The notes: generated by a model not told the origin, from the letters alone. 64,000 nt of DNA from Planoprotostelium fungivorum (GCA_003024175.1 MDYQ01000042.1:62001-126000), one strand, 5' to 3'; positions 44,543-57,356 are shown, counted from the first letter of the stretch. A program made the numbers and translations.

Positions 44543-47500
44543 ATGGACGCTGTATATATATCGTCCGATGAAGAAGAGAGAAATGTAAAGCGTCAAAAGA
44601 TAGCACCACCGAGCCCCATTATTGAGGAAGATGATAGCTCCCAGCTCATAGACTCGCCGGAGAATAGTCCTAAGAAAGAGTCAGAGAGTAAAAAGACCTT
44701 GTTTCAAAATATTGGTCAAAACAAGGTGATGTCTAATTATCCGCGAGTTCTGATGTGATTAGACACCAACGCCAACCAAGAAGAAATTGATGGCAGTTAA
44801 ATCTAGTAAATCACCGTCACCGCCTCAGAAGGTGATCGGTGCGCCACCCCTTCATCTCACACAAACAGAACCTCTTGAGTTTTTTCGTAAAGAAACACGT
44901 TCAAGAAAGTCCAAAACCAACACTCTCGCAACAACCGAAGAAGATGACGAGTGAGGAGATCATCAAGAAGGAATCCAAAGAGCAGTACATCGACGACAGC
45001 GACGAGGACTTTGAGAGTACACCGAAGGCATCCGAATTCAAAAGGAATTTCATCTTACCGTCTGAAAAGGCAGCCGAGGGTCCCCAGGAGCCCTTTGTGC
45101 TAGACGAAGATCCACTTGTACAAGTGAGTCTGATTGTCCTACCGTCCCTCACATTCAATTGACACCTCTTCAGATACCGGGGTCGATCAACAGTAAGTTG
45201 AGGGACTATCAGAGAGAGGGAGTCAAATTTTTGTACAGCCATTACCGTAACAACTCTGGAGCCATCTTGGGAGATGGTGAAGCTTTTTCTCGTTGTTGAT
45301 ACTGACTCGATCAGATATGGGACTGGGTAAGACGATACAAACCATAGCCTTCGTGTGCTCTATTCTGGGCGTAGGAGGAAAGACAGAGGCGAAGAGTCGA
45401 TTTTTTACTTCAGCTGAGTCGAAGGAAAACTTAGAGCATGTTCTCATCGTGATGCCGGGTGTGTTTCCCTTCTGTTTCAATGTACTCATTTCTTTAGCTT
45501 CGGTCTTGACGCAATGGGAACGAGAGATCAGGAAGTGGACGTGTCTGAGGGTATCACAATATCACGGTAACAAGCGAGAGGAAGTGCTGACCAGATTGAA
45601 GAGGGACAACATCAACGTCATGTGAGCGAGAGGATGGATTCTCTCCTGACGAATACAGGCTGACCAGCTATGAGACCTTTCGAATCGACCAAGACAACAT
45701 CAACGTCATCAACTGGAAGTGTATCATCTTCGATGAAGTCCACAAGATCAAGAACAAGGGATCTAAGGTGAGGTGTTGAGAGAGTGTCAGGATGACGGAA
45801 ACAGGTCACCCAATCCGCTCAATCGATAAGGACCACCCGTCGTTATGGACTGACGGGAACTGTGATACAAAACTCTTTTGACGAGTTATGGACTCTCGTC
45901 GATTTCATCTGCCCCAATTACCTCGGTTCTTTGCAAGACTTCCGCTTACAGTGAAGATTCGACGGGTCGTCCTCTTCTCATCTGAAACAGTTACATTCAG
46001 AACATCAAGAACGGACAGAGACACGATGCCACGTACAATCAGATCGCAAAGGGAAGACTGTGCTCTAAACGATTATCTGAAAAGATCAAGAAGATCGTTA
46101 TTCGCAGGGACAAGACTCTCATCGCGGATACGGTGATCTATGCAAATCATTCACGAATGATCTGATTTCACCTCAGCTGCCCGGAAAAGAAGATCACGTG
46201 ATATTCTGCAGTCTCACACCCGTTCAACTGGCCATCTATCAACGCATCCTCAAATCCCCCGACTTTGAATTCTTGAGAAGAATGGGTGAGAAGTGTAACT
46301 GCGGTTCACAGTTCAAGCGAGTCGACTGTTGTCACAAGGGAGAGGCTGGACAAGAGAGGGACACGAAGAAAATCTGTGAGTCGTTCCCTCTGCCCCTCTC
46401 ACACCTCCAGTGCTTCCCGCCATCACTCGTCTCTTGAAAGTTGCCAACCGTAAGTGTCCGTCTCTCTTCTCTCCTGATCTACTGCAGATCCCGCTCTGTT
46501 GGTACCCGACGAGAAGAAGGCAGGGGAGAAGTACGACAATGAGAAGGCCTTCTCTCAGATGGCATTCGGAGAGAACGCAGAAGAGATTGAGGAGATGCTA
46601 AAGAACGGTGAGAGATCAACAGGAGGAGGAGGAAGCTGAATGACAGACAGGCGATTACGAGAGGATGTGCACGAAGCTGAAGGTTCTCAAATCTCTCCTT
46701 CCCATATGGAACAAGAAGAAAGAGAAGGTGAGATGACAACAAGAGATGAAGGGTGACGATGAATAGGTCTTGCTGTTCTCCTACTCCACGAGGGTCATGG
46801 ACATTCTCGCAAAGTTCTTGAGAAAAGAGAAGCACACGTTCCACAGGCTGGACGGAAGTACATCACTCGCCAATCGACAGAAACTGGTGGACAACTTCAA
46901 TTCTTCCCCAAGCGTGAGTGTCTTCCTCATCAGTACCAAAGCGGGTGGGCTGGGCCTCAATCTCGTCTCTGCCAACATCGTCGTTGTCTTTGATCCCAAC
47001 TGGTGAGGGAGTGGAGGGTAGAGGTCTCTCTGACAGATGAAGGAACGTCTCGCATGACCTGCAGGCCCAAGACAGAGCATACCGCATCGGGCAGAAGAAG
47101 AGAACGAAGGTGTACCGAATGATTGCGGCGGGGACCATCGAGGAGATGATCTACAACCGTCAAGTCTACAAGCAGCAGTTGGCCAACATAGGAATGCACG
47201 GTGAGGGGAGGAGAGGATCGAACTGACGTGGACAGGAGGAAACGAGAGGAGGTACTTCACGGGAGTGCAGGGACAGAAGGGACAAGAAGGAGAGATCTTT
47301 GGTGCGGCCAACCTCCTCAAGCTCATCACCGATGCAGTCATGACGGACGGTGAGACAGAGTGAAGGAGTGGACTAAGAGGAGCAGAGATCATCAAGAGGA
47401 CACAGAGGGCGGAGGAAGAGTTTCACATCGAGGAGAGTAAGGACAACGAGAAGGAGAAGGAGGGAACAGACATGGAGCTGCTGCTGAACAGGTGAGGAGG

Positions 47501-48177
47501 GGAGACGGAGGAGCTGATGGAGACAGTGACCACGGAGAGGTCGATGAGAACATGGAAGAGCTACTGCACAGCTCTGGAGTGGTGTACAGCCATCTCAACA
47601 ATTCCATGGTGGGAGAATCGAAGGCAGAGAAGAGATTGCTGGAACAGGCCACGAGGGAGTACCAAGAGCAATTGAGCCGAGAAGAACAAGCGAGGAGGAG
47701 AAAAGAACTCCTCGACCAAGAACTGGCTCGATTTCAGCAGATGGCACCCAGAAACATTCCCTACAATGTGAGTCAAGGGAGAAGGTCAACATCTAACGAG
47801 AATAGAACCTACACCTTCCCATGGCCACTGCCGCTGATTTTCGCAGTGAGAGGTCAACACTGGATTTCAGAGGGGGGCTGCAGAATAAGAGGAACGTCAT
47901 GCAGGGCACTGCCTATCAGAACACACAGTACTCGCACTCACAGCAGTCACAACACCCGCATACACAGTACTCACAGGCACAACACTCACAGGCACAACTT
48001 CAGTCACAACACTTGCAGAGGCAGGCACAACAGCTGCTGGAACAACAAATGCAACAGACGATGCAGCAAGGACAAGCACCGAGAGTGAATCAGACGGTGC
48101 AGATGGCAAGGAAGGTGCTGGGGGCTCAATTCCCTTCCTTTCCCTTTCCCTCTCAGCTGAATAGGGGTCCTCAATAA
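44543..48177 (+). CDS. ERCC6L2: SNF2-family helicase, ERCC6L2-like
   Basis: DNA-dependent ATPase of the Rad26/ERCC6-like branch that acts in DNA break repair. An acidic N-terminus ([19 protein letters not shown]) is followed by [18 protein letters not shown] and the helicase motifs: [14 protein letters not shown] (I), [17 protein letters not shown] (Ia), [15 protein letters not shown] (II, DEVH), [17 protein letters not shown] (III). The second lobe has [17 protein letters not shown] (IV), [16 protein letters not shown] (V) and [19 protein letters not shown] (VI). A CNCGSQF...VDCCH insert near 46300 may bind zinc. DEVH rather than DEGH and GTVIQN fit ERCC6L2. The C-terminus is a coiled coil, then a Gln/His/Ser-rich tail. 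AATAAA (48173-48178) overlaps the stop. Confidence 0.92.
47915..48075 (+). repeat. Gln/His-rich coding repeat in helicase tail
   Basis: Cac/cag-rich sequence encodes repeats such as [20 protein letters not shown]. It is in frame with the helicase gene and likely disordered. The motif nncacagtactcacag recurs several times. Confidence 0.7.
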
Positions 48178-48205
48178 AGAGGAGATAAAGAAAGAGACAA
48201 AATGG

Positions 48206-50692
48206 TTTAGATGCAAGCTCTCTCCAAAATCTGATAACAAGCGGACACTGGAAGTGGCCTTGGCTCCAGAACATCCTCTACGGCCGTTCTCTCTGTGATG
48301 GATGAATAGCGAGGAGAATGGGGTGCTCACCGATGGTCTGGTACTTTTCAACATCAACAAAAGCGGGGTACGTTGTGTTCGGTCTGTGTCTGGTGAGTGG
48401 GAGGTGTGGGATTCACTCACTTTGTCTTGAGGAGGTACAGATGCCGTGACAGTGATGGGTTGATGTCCACCACCAGAAAGAAATCGTGGAAGGGTGGCGA
48501 GAATCTCATGTGGATTGCTTCTTCTGTTACATCGAGCCCCTCTGCTACTGCTGAACGGATTCTCAGACGGAGAGAAGAGTATGGAATGTGGATAAGGAAC
48601 GTGATGCTTACCTTTGGTGGGAAGATATCTTGTGGGGATCAGACGAGCAGAGTGAGCCGCCTGTTCGTAGAATTCCATCAATTTGATGTGGAAGATCTTT
48701 CGAACGATCTCCGTGATCTGCGTGATATCCTGGTTGAGCTTATCTTCCATATCCTTCAGATAGCCTGCAGATGTCAGGATGAACGATGAGACCGAGACAG
48801 GGTACCATCATCGAGAGAAGGGGGATTGATGGTGAGAAGGAATCTCCCAGAGTCATGGTCGATGTGTATCGTCAAAAAGGAAGGATAGATCATCTCGATC
48901 CTCATATAAATAGTATTCTCCTCTGTTCTCTGTCAGTTGTGAAAGGGCATCCAATACTGACCTTCGGACACCAATTTCGTCCTGCCGATGAGATTGTATC
49001 TGCCATTCTCTTTTTGGAGGGCATCTTGGAGTTGATGAAACTGTGTCTGGGAGGATGATAATATGATCTCTTCGAGGACGGCTTCGAGGTTGAGAGCATC
49101 TGGATGTTGCTGCTCTCATGAGTGAAAGGAGAGGCGTATGAATCACCATCTTCCACTGTCTCGATTGTTTCGTCGTGAGATCAATGATCTCTGGGTGGTG
49201 ACGGATCGTCAGTTCATTCGTTTCGGCGGATATCTCTAATATCCGTTGTTGCCCTGTTTCAACATGAGTTCTCCTTCCGTACATATATGATATAAGTTTG
49301 AGTGATGTTCGTTTCGGCTCAGATGTGATATCCTATCTCATCAATTGTACCTTGGGAGGGAGTGTGAGTCCAATAACTGAGAGAGGTCATGACGGATGGA
49401 CACGATGAGACTCACCGAATAGTGAGCTTGTTTGGGGAATATTCTGGGTAAAAGTTGAGATTCGGCTTTGTCTTCTTCAAGTGATAACTCTGGCTATACA
49501 GTACATACAGTTGCAGATCGATACAGAATGTATGGACGACATGATACAATTCCAAGAGAGGTTCCGTGGAGGCTTCCATTCTGCTGGCTGCCAATGTTCG
49601 GATGGCATTGTTCTGATGCTTCCAGTTCTCGTAATTCAGCCCCACTGCCCCCTCCACGGCTGCTCTCTCTCATCTTCTGCAATGGACAAACACCCACCTC
49701 GATCAGAGGAGACCTTAATGTCCACTTTGATCACAGTCCACATGTCCCTCTCCACTTCAATTCCAAGGTGCACCTCAAATTCGTGCGCCGCCTCTAAGAC
49801 AGCACAACCGTTTTCTGTTTCGATCAGAGTTCACACTCTCAATGGACTCACCGATGCGTATCGAGGAGAATACGGGTGGTACCTGATGTGATGTGAGAGG
49901 AGAAAAATGACAATCCTTCACCTCAGTCGCACTTAATTTGGCATCGATCAATTGACCTAACTTCTGGACGATGTATTTTTTCGTGTCACCTGTGTGACGT
50001 GAGCGATAAGAATGAGAGAATGACTGACCATCGGTAGAAGGAGGTTTGATCGCGAGAGGACCTTGCAGAGAGGTGGGTAATCTGAGGTACGATCCATTCA
50101 AGAGAACATCGACAGCAGTGTTCAGATCGTAGGATGGCTCTTGAACCCAACGAAGATGGAGGTGGACATTGCATAACGTATCTGCTGCCATCTGAAAACA
50201 TCGATTCTGTACCTCGAGTATGCTCATGATCTCCTTTGAAAGAATATTATTACGAGATAACATCACACCGAATCACCTGATTCACTTTGGATAGCAGAGT
50301 GGCACCCATTCCAACACCTCTCTTCTCTCCCTGTTTCGTGTGGTCTGGACGTGCTTTGATCCACTGTAGGATGGTATATAGTTTGCTCATCAGAACTCTG
50401 GTTTGTAATAGGAAAGCCCTAAGTCTTTCTTTTTTACTCAGATCGTCCAAATTGCCTGAACTGTAACCCATCATCAGATCTGATTCCTGATACATACATG
50501 CCAGATGATTGAGCAGTATACAGCGGTCATTATCCGATGGTATTAATTTTACGTTCAATACAGGGTAATAATGCTTCACCTGTTGATCAAAAGACCAAAA
50601 TGTTGGTAGGTTTGTTGGACAACACCATTTATGATGGCGCCAAAAGAGATATACTGAGGCTGGAAGCCATTCGCGTCCATGTTGAGCTCCAT
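48206..50692 (-). CDS. MED14: Mediator complex subunit 14 (MED14/Rgr1-like)
   Basis: Backbone subunit joining head, middle and tail of Mediator, the RNA polymerase II coactivator. The start MELNMDANGFQPQYISFGAI continues INGVVQQTYQHFGLLIN, matching MED14's N-terminal helix. After a 90-base intron, KKERLRAFLLQTRVLMSKLY and ILQWIKA match the FASRTRQLFVRLLALVKW segment. DVLLNGSYLRLPTSLQGP matches the DVLTTGSYPRLPTCI segment, the best landmark. The next parts (PPVFSSIRIENG; LEISAETNELTIRHHPEII) fit the repeated RM domains. The C-terminus ends YQILERACI. It is shorter than animal MED14. This start was preferred over the ATG 27 bases upstream because only its frame matches the family. Convergent with the helicase, 28 bases apart. 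Confidence 0.87.
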
Positions 50693-50810
50693 CGCCTTGC
50701 GATGAAGTGGTGAGCATTCACCGAAAATTTCTTTCGACTTGAAAGTATTGAACTCTCATAGAATTATCCACCAGACCGAGAATAACGAAATTGAGAAGAA
50801 GATCGTCAAG
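50693..50810. promoter_or_regulatory. Short divergent promoter, MED14 / DPH1
   Basis: 118 bases between two outward-facing starts of housekeeping genes; shared promoter likely. The frame upstream of the DPH1 ATG is open but has no earlier ATG. Confidence 0.5.
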
Positions 50811-52591
50811 ATGGATGGATCTGATGGGGTATCAGAGCTGACCAAAGATACGGCAGTGACAGAAGTGAAGAAAACAAAGAGGAGGTTTGTGGGAAGAAAG
50901 AAGGCGAACATCAGTAGTGATGGACAAGATGGCTCCTTGACAACCACCAGTGAGTTATAGTTGCATTTCGACCGACCCTTACCGTACGAAGAGAAGATCA
51001 CTGGACCTCGCTTTACGCAGATGCCAGCCGAATTCCTGGAGAACAAAGAGCTCAATGATGCAGTGAGGACACTACTCCCCACCAACTACAATTTCGAAAT
51101 TCACAAGACACTCTGGAGAATCAAACAACTGATGGACAGTAAAACACCCAACCCCGAAGGAGTGAAAGAATTCAGAGTGAGCCATACAAGTAAATTAATT
51201 CATCATTGAGTTGTAGGTGGCTTTACAATTTCCTGAGGGACTGTTGATGTACTCTTGCATTATATCCGACATCTTAGAGAGGTGATCCATCATCATCGAC
51301 TGTGGTTGATCAGCCACAGATTCGCCAAAGTCGAGACGCTGATCATGGGTGATGTCACCTATGGTGCTTGCTGGTGACTCGTCTGTTCTGTTTGTGTTGA
51401 TTGACAGGGAAAAGCGTCGATGACTTCTCTGCTGCGGCACTTGGATGTGACCTATTGGTGCATTATGGCCACAGTTGCTTGAGTGAGCATGATTGTCCAT
51501 TTATTTGAATGTACAAACTGACCATCACAGTTCCGATCGATATATGTAACACGAGTGTTCTCTATGTGTTTGTGGATATCAAATTCGATTTAGATCATTT
51601 CGTCCAAACTGTCAAGTTCAACTTCAAAGAGGGAACGAAATTGATTCTCATCAGTACAATTCAATTTGCCGCCTCACTAGGAGTATGCATTTCACACTGC
51701 CCATCACTCATCTTTCTAGTTGGCTAAGAATATGCTCCTGCCCACCTTCCCGGAGATTATCGTACCTCAAGCCAAACCTTTGTCACCAGGAGAGATATTA
51801 GGTGAGCTGATCGATACACATGAACATAACTGAGCCAAGGATGCACATCACCTAAGGTTCCGGGAGATCGTGAGGCACTGATGTGTGTACCCATACAGTC
51901 TCTTGGCTCATTTCTCTCAGATACCTGGGAGACGGAAGATTTCACCTGGAATCGATCATGATATCAAATCCTGAACTGTCGGCCTACCGATACGACCCTT
52001 ACTCGAAATCCTTCACGATAGAAAACTACGATTTCGATCAGATGTATTCCATTCGAAGGTTTGTCCATCTTTCAAGTCACTTCATCCTAGAAGGGATGAC
52101 GATCTTCTCCTCTGATCTTATGCCTCTCCATTCCACTGACGAGAGAAGGTCCGCTATCGAGAGAGCATCCAAGGGAAAGAAGTACGGAATCATTCTCGGG
52201 ACTCTAGGAAGACAGGGAAATCCTGCCATCGTGAAGGTACGCACAAAGAGTGTTCTGGTCTAACGGGGACAGAGATTAGAGGAGGCATGTCATGCGGCAG
52301 GGAAGGAGAGCATCATCCTCCTCCTCTCAGAGATCTTCCCCTCGAAGCTGGACTTGATGACACAAGTAGACGCATGGATCCAGGTGAGGGTGTAGTCTAC
52401 GCGACAGACGATGACACATTTAGGTGGCATGTCCCCGTCTGTCGATCGATTGGGGCTACGCCTTCGAGCGTCCTCTGTTAAATCCGTATGAGGCTTTCGT
52501 GGCCATGGGACAGGCAGAGTGGCAGAGTGTGTACCCCATGGACTTTTACTCCAAGGAGGGAGGGAAGTGGTCCGTTTATTACCAACAATAA
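50811..52591 (+). CDS. DPH1: Diphthamide biosynthesis protein 1 (3-amino-3-carboxypropyl transferase subunit)
   Basis: With Dph2 it forms the non-classical radical-SAM enzyme that starts diphthamide synthesis on His of elongation factor 2. After a basic N-terminus ([16 protein letters not shown]) the core reads [59 protein letters not shown] and [17 protein letters not shown]. Further on: [89 protein letters not shown] and [20 protein letters not shown]. The three Cys ligands of the iron-sulphur cluster are present in TYGACC, ILGCTS and VACPRL. Some thirteen short introns. AATAAA overlaps the stop (52587-52592), 22 bases from the convergent SAP-gene stop. Confidence 0.96.
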
Positions 52592-52613
52592 ACGAGTGAT
52601 GCACACGGTTTAT

Positions 52614-55211
52614 TTACGAAAGATAAGGGGAGAGGGCAGAGCCAACGAGGGAGGCACCAGTGCACTCACCACCGGGACTACCCTCAGACAAGATCAAGAG
52701 GAAGGTGGTGAAGTCCTCCATAGACAGGGTCGTCTGCTCGAGTCAGAGATGGTAGAAGACCCAAATGAGACATGAGAAAGAATCAAATGAGACATGAGAA
52801 AGAATCAAATGAGACATGAATACGTACCCCCAACTGGGAGAGGACGTCACGGAGGATATTACCACTGACAAGTACCTCCTCCTCTTTCTTGAACCGGGGG
52901 AGATTCCACAGGGTCTCATTGAGGTCCTGTGGCTCCACCAGAGTGTGTCCCATCACTTCCTCATGGTAGAGCAGTGAGGGTTGATCACACCCCACCAGCA
53001 TGATCGAATGGAAGGTCTGCCAGGGTCATCCTATCGTCCCTCACTTCTTCTCACCTGGTTGAACGTGCTGTAGTATCGATTCTCGTAATCAAAGTACATG
53101 CCCTTCGTGTCGTTCATTCGAATGAAGAAGACTCTCTGCTTGAAGCAAGCATTGTCTGAGGCCAGTTCAACATTGTGGGTCCTGCAGATCCTGTACTGTG
53201 TCTTCCTCCACAAGTTTAGGATCTCTCCTGCAATGTCCTGCGGGAGTCAGCGAGAGGAGAGGGAAGAACGAACCTGTCTCTCTTCCATCCACTGGTGGAG
53301 AGCCTCCTCTACACCTCGGGTGGTGGAGATGACCCCTCCGATGTCATTCATTCGTTGGGTCACGATCGGAAGGTGGCTCGAGGGAAGTTCTCTCAGGAAC
53401 CTGTGGGGTCAGAGGGATCTGGCTCTCTGACTCACTTGAACAGCTCCATCAGATGAGATCGTTGGGAGTGAATGGCATTCTCCTCCTTCGATTGGTGGTA
53501 CATTCCATTGTAGCCATTGAATATGCGACTGAACTCTGCATCTTCTGCAGGCTTGACGTGCAGGATCTGTGGTGTGATCATCTCTCTCTGGAGGCGTACG
53601 CTCTCCCCAGCCACCATCATCAGCTCTGTGACGACAACATTTCCGATGTGGTAGACCGTGTCCAGTACACCTTGATGGTTTCTGTCTTGCTCAGTCTTCT
53701 CATGTCTCGTCAGCTCTCACTCTGGTCTCATTCTCCATTGGAATCCCTCATCAATGAGCTTCGAAAAGAAGGAGGCCTCGATCATGTGTAGATAATCCTG
53801 CAAGGGTTATTTTCTGTCATGCTTCTCCCCTCACCGTTGTATTCTCACCCAATTTGAGGAGGGACGATGTATCCCACTGACGGATCATATCGACAGTCAC
53901 TTCTTGTCCTGGTTTCATTCAGTTCCATCCAACCCATTGTCTCCATGTCCTACCTTTCACTGCATCATTGAGACTCGACAAGACATGAAGCATGTGGTCC
54001 ATCAGACATTGCTTTCCTGAAGGTGTGATCTGTCTCGATCAGCAAGCGCAGGATGACTGTATGGTGTCACCGTCACAGGCATTGCTTTGGAAATAGTTGC
54101 ATCCAAACTAGACAGGAGGTCCTCATCGTTGTAAAAAGGGACGAGAGCTGGATTCAGTGGCTTGGAGATGATCTAGGTAGATGTCACGATCACCTGGTTC
54201 GTCTTCCACTCACTGCTCTCTCTTGTGCTCCGTTTTTCAGCTTGATATTCTCCTCTCTCAGCTTTTCCTTCACAGAATTCATTTTCTCCAGCTGCGTCGA
54301 CGTTGATTCCAGCTTCTTCTTCATCTGGTCCATCTGTGCCTCCATGTTGGACTTTTCAGATCCAAGTTTAGCCTTCTCCTCCTCGATCCTCTTCGTCATC
54401 GATCCAATCATCTCTTCCTTCTTCAATAATGATTCCTCTAGATCCTTGATCTTCCTTCTCAGCGTCTCTCTGATCGATTCAATCTCAAGAGATGACTATC
54501 ACTCACCCTTCCTCCGTCTTGAGCTCTACTTCCATCTTCGTCTCTTTGGGTGCGGGAACAATGATCTTCCCTTGTTCCTCCTCCTCTTCCATCTGCATCT
54601 GGGTGTCCTCCACTTGTATCTTCTTTAGCTCCACGGTCTTGCTTGTGTCTTTCTTCGGTGGCTGGATATTGTTGTCCACTTTTCGATTCTCCTCCTCTTC
54701 CTCTGAACTCGATTCTTCACTTTCAGAAGACTCAACGATTCTCTTCGACTTTGGTTTCGCCACTGTGACATCTAATATTGGTGGTGCCTGAGGTATGATC
54801 AAAGAAACTCTTCCTTTCTTCTTGATGGGCTTTTCTTCTTCAGAGTTGGAATCTGCCTTGTGTTAATCCAAATCTAGATCGACGACTCGAAGTACCTGAG
54901 TCACTCTCCGATTCCTTGATGGACTCTCGCGTTCTCTTGTTGTCGCTCTGTATAGGTGTCACAATCACCTACACGATTGCAATTTCTCACCTTCTTGACA
55001 CTGTTCGATCCTTCAAAGTCCTGATAGTAAGATAGAAGCCTCTTTATCATCTCGGCTTTGAGTCCTATACAGAATCACAAACCATCACAAAGGCACGATC
55101 ACCTTGCGTTTGGAGGTCATATTTGGTGAGAAGTTTTCTAAGATCGACGACACGAAGCTTCGTGAGTTCTTTCTCACTAAGAATCTCTGGGGCGTCTTGC
55201 GATTTACCCAT
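52614..55211 (-). CDS. SAP-domain coiled-coil protein of unknown function
   Basis: MGKSQDAPEILSEKELTKLR opens a SAP module (VVDLRKLLTKYDLQTQGLKA; EMIKRLLSYY), a DNA/RNA-binding helix pair. A Ser/Asp/Glu-rich part follows (SESDSDSEEEKPIKKKGRV), with KPKKK-like nuclear signals, then a long coiled coil near 54480-54200 (KKEEMIGSMTKRIEEEKAK). The C-terminal half (DYLHMIEASFFSKLIDEG; VYHIGNVVVTELMMVAGES; FIRMNDTKGMYFDYENRYY; GHTLVEPQDLNETLWNL) is well-structured but unknown to me. An in-frame TGA at 53717-53719 interrupts the C-terminal half unless a 15-base gtgag...ag segment (53706-53720) is spliced out. It is probably one gene, but the SAP-coil part and the C-terminal part could be separate. 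Confidence 0.65.
52763..52820. repeat. 22-base tandem repeat in SAP-gene intron
   Basis: The unit aaatgagacatgagaaagaatc occurs twice exactly, with a partial third copy (aaatgagacatgaa). It lies in the last intron of the SAP gene, close to its splice donor. Confidence 0.85.
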
Positions 55212-55560
55212 GTTGAATATGGTGCTGTTTGTTCCAGAAAAAACGGCGGGAAACTTTTTCAGTAATTTTCGAGAGACCGATGCGATCGCGCACTTGATGA
55301 TGTCAACGATATCACTCCCATTTTTGATATTTTTGTCTCTTTTACATCATTCACACGCAGATATATGGTCTTCTATCAAAGAATCTATCAAGATTCCGAC
55401 TGATGGTAATCCATTAGAATCGTGTGAGATCTAACGAATTTTAGCTTTTCGACCGTTGAATTCACAATTCGACGATGGCGTGAGCACACTTAGTCTGTGT
55501 TTTTCTGAAGGTCTCTCGCACAAGCGGTATTATGTAACAATACCCCCCTATCAACGCTAT

Positions 55561-57356
55561 ATGGAGGTGCTAGAATGAAATCGTCTCACCATTGACGTAT
55601 CGTAGGAGAAATTAGGAATTATGCCCAAGAACACTACGGTGGAGGACAGACTCGACGAGTTTCATCACTTTCACCACGAGTACGTCAGAGAGAGATACGG
55701 AGCAGCTGTGAGTCAGACGATGATGGTGTTCATGACGGAGGGATAGATCGTACCAGGGCAACGAATGCACCTACCACAATACCAGAAGGGAAAATTATTC
55801 ATGATCGGTGTTGGAAGCTCCTACGAACAAAACATCACCCTGCAATTGTTCACTGCAGATGGCTCTCTCCTGACATCATCTCTCAATACTACGTATCCTT
55901 TCATCCGCATCTCACGAACAATTGTTCTTGACACAGAGTGGTCACAATCGGAGCACGAGCGGTACAGATCTGATCAGCAATTATGATGAAATCATGAGAA
56001 AGATGACAGAGGATCCAAAGATAGAGGTGAGAGATAGAAGAGAGACCGATTCATAGAAGATGAGGGAGTGACCGATCCAGGTATCATGGGAAAATGTGAC
56101 GGTGTTATCGTCTCCACAACCGGGAAGCCCGTTCCACTACCATAACGACATCGATGTGAAGACACCCTCTCATCCCATGGGAGGCCCCATGTACAGCACT
56201 TTTCTCTCCTCCTTCTCGGATCGTTCCACGGCCACACCGTCCCTGATGGATCTCTTCATGATGAGGTAGGCTACTTGAATTGAATTCAAACTGAGGGACG
56301 AAGGGTTGGACTGCAACAGTGGAGGTCACCCAGGAGGGTCATCGTCTCATCATCATTCGTGATGTATTGGAATCGTCTCTCTGTGAACATCCATCTCGAT
56401 CCACACAATGAAACGAGATACAACACCACGGGGAAGCCCATCTTACGATCCAACTTGTTTGGTATCATGGTAGGAATGATACACTTGATGTCAACTCACA
56501 GTGACAGGACAGCGTCATTTATGGCACGTACATCCATCTGCATGTGTCCACTGAGGTCCCTCTGTACATGCAATCGCAGGTGTATGAGACACTCGATAAG
56601 CTCAGGGACGCACTGAAAAAGGTGATTCAAAGTGGAGTGAAGGGAATGACTCGAACAGGATGAGAAGGAGAACACCTGCAGTGAGTTGATCAATTGCACC
56701 ATCTGGACACCCGTATCAGAGGCGATCGAGATGAGAGGAGTGGACATCAATCAAGTGCTGGAGGCCGTCAGAAGACAGAGAGAGGTGATGGAGAGGTTAG
56801 AGAAAGATAGAGGCACCACACCTTTCAGGTCAGTCGATAGGAGAGAGAAGGAGTGACGAAAATAGTATGTTGCAACACATTCTACCCATCGCCTTCACTG
56901 TTCGGAAGCACCTGAGATCATCAGAGCACGTCCCCTTCTATTTCACCCAGTGCATAGGATCTCAAACCTACCCCCTACCCATTCTAGTCATGATCTCGAA
57001 CGTCCTGTTGGGTGGCACTTTGATCGCCTTGGTTGTTGCCGTTGGCCTCTTATCCATCGCCATCTATTTCATCAGCAGCTCTTTGTGCTGGCTATTGTAC
57101 AGGTGACACTGTCTCCCCTTCTCGATTGACTCTATTTAGAAGAGGGAGTGATCCCCTGAGTGGATATCCATTTCTCACCTTTGTGCCCATTCAGATCCAT
57201 CTCTTGTGTCTCAGATGGCCACGGAGGAGAAACGAGAGGGCGGGGAGAGACGAGAGTGACGTCGGAGAGATAGAACATAGATCAGCAGAGGAGGGAACAG
57301 AGGAGGGAGAGATGACAGAAGAAGCAGAGGTGACAGAGGGAACGGAGAACGAATGA
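55561..57356 (+). CDS. Predicted membrane glycoprotein of unknown function
   Basis: The N-terminus is tentative: MEEKLGIMPKNTTVEDRL then EFHHFHHEYVRERYGA, joined to IVPGQRMHLPQYQKGKL; an alternative start at 55475 (ATG GC, tiny exon) also splices in frame. Predicted lumenal part has many N-glycosylation sites: YEQNITLQLFTADGS, SLNTTTGHNRSTSG, SWENVTVLSSPQPG, DPHNETRYNTTGKP, ELINCTIW. After a coiled segment (INQVLEAVRRQREVMERLEK) comes a strong membrane segment near 57000-57095 (VLLGGTLIALVVAVGLL). The tail is acidic (EEGEMTEEAEVTEGTENE). No N-terminal signal peptide is seen, so topology is unclear. I do not recognise the family. Gene call is supported by long consistent splice joins. Confidence 0.55.

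Noticed and set aside
47492-48088. A 198-codon frame rich in Arg, His and Thr in the helicase tail
   Set aside because: It uses the wrong frame through a gtgag intron and the cac/cag repeat; the correct frame is the Gln/His/Ser tail of the helicase.
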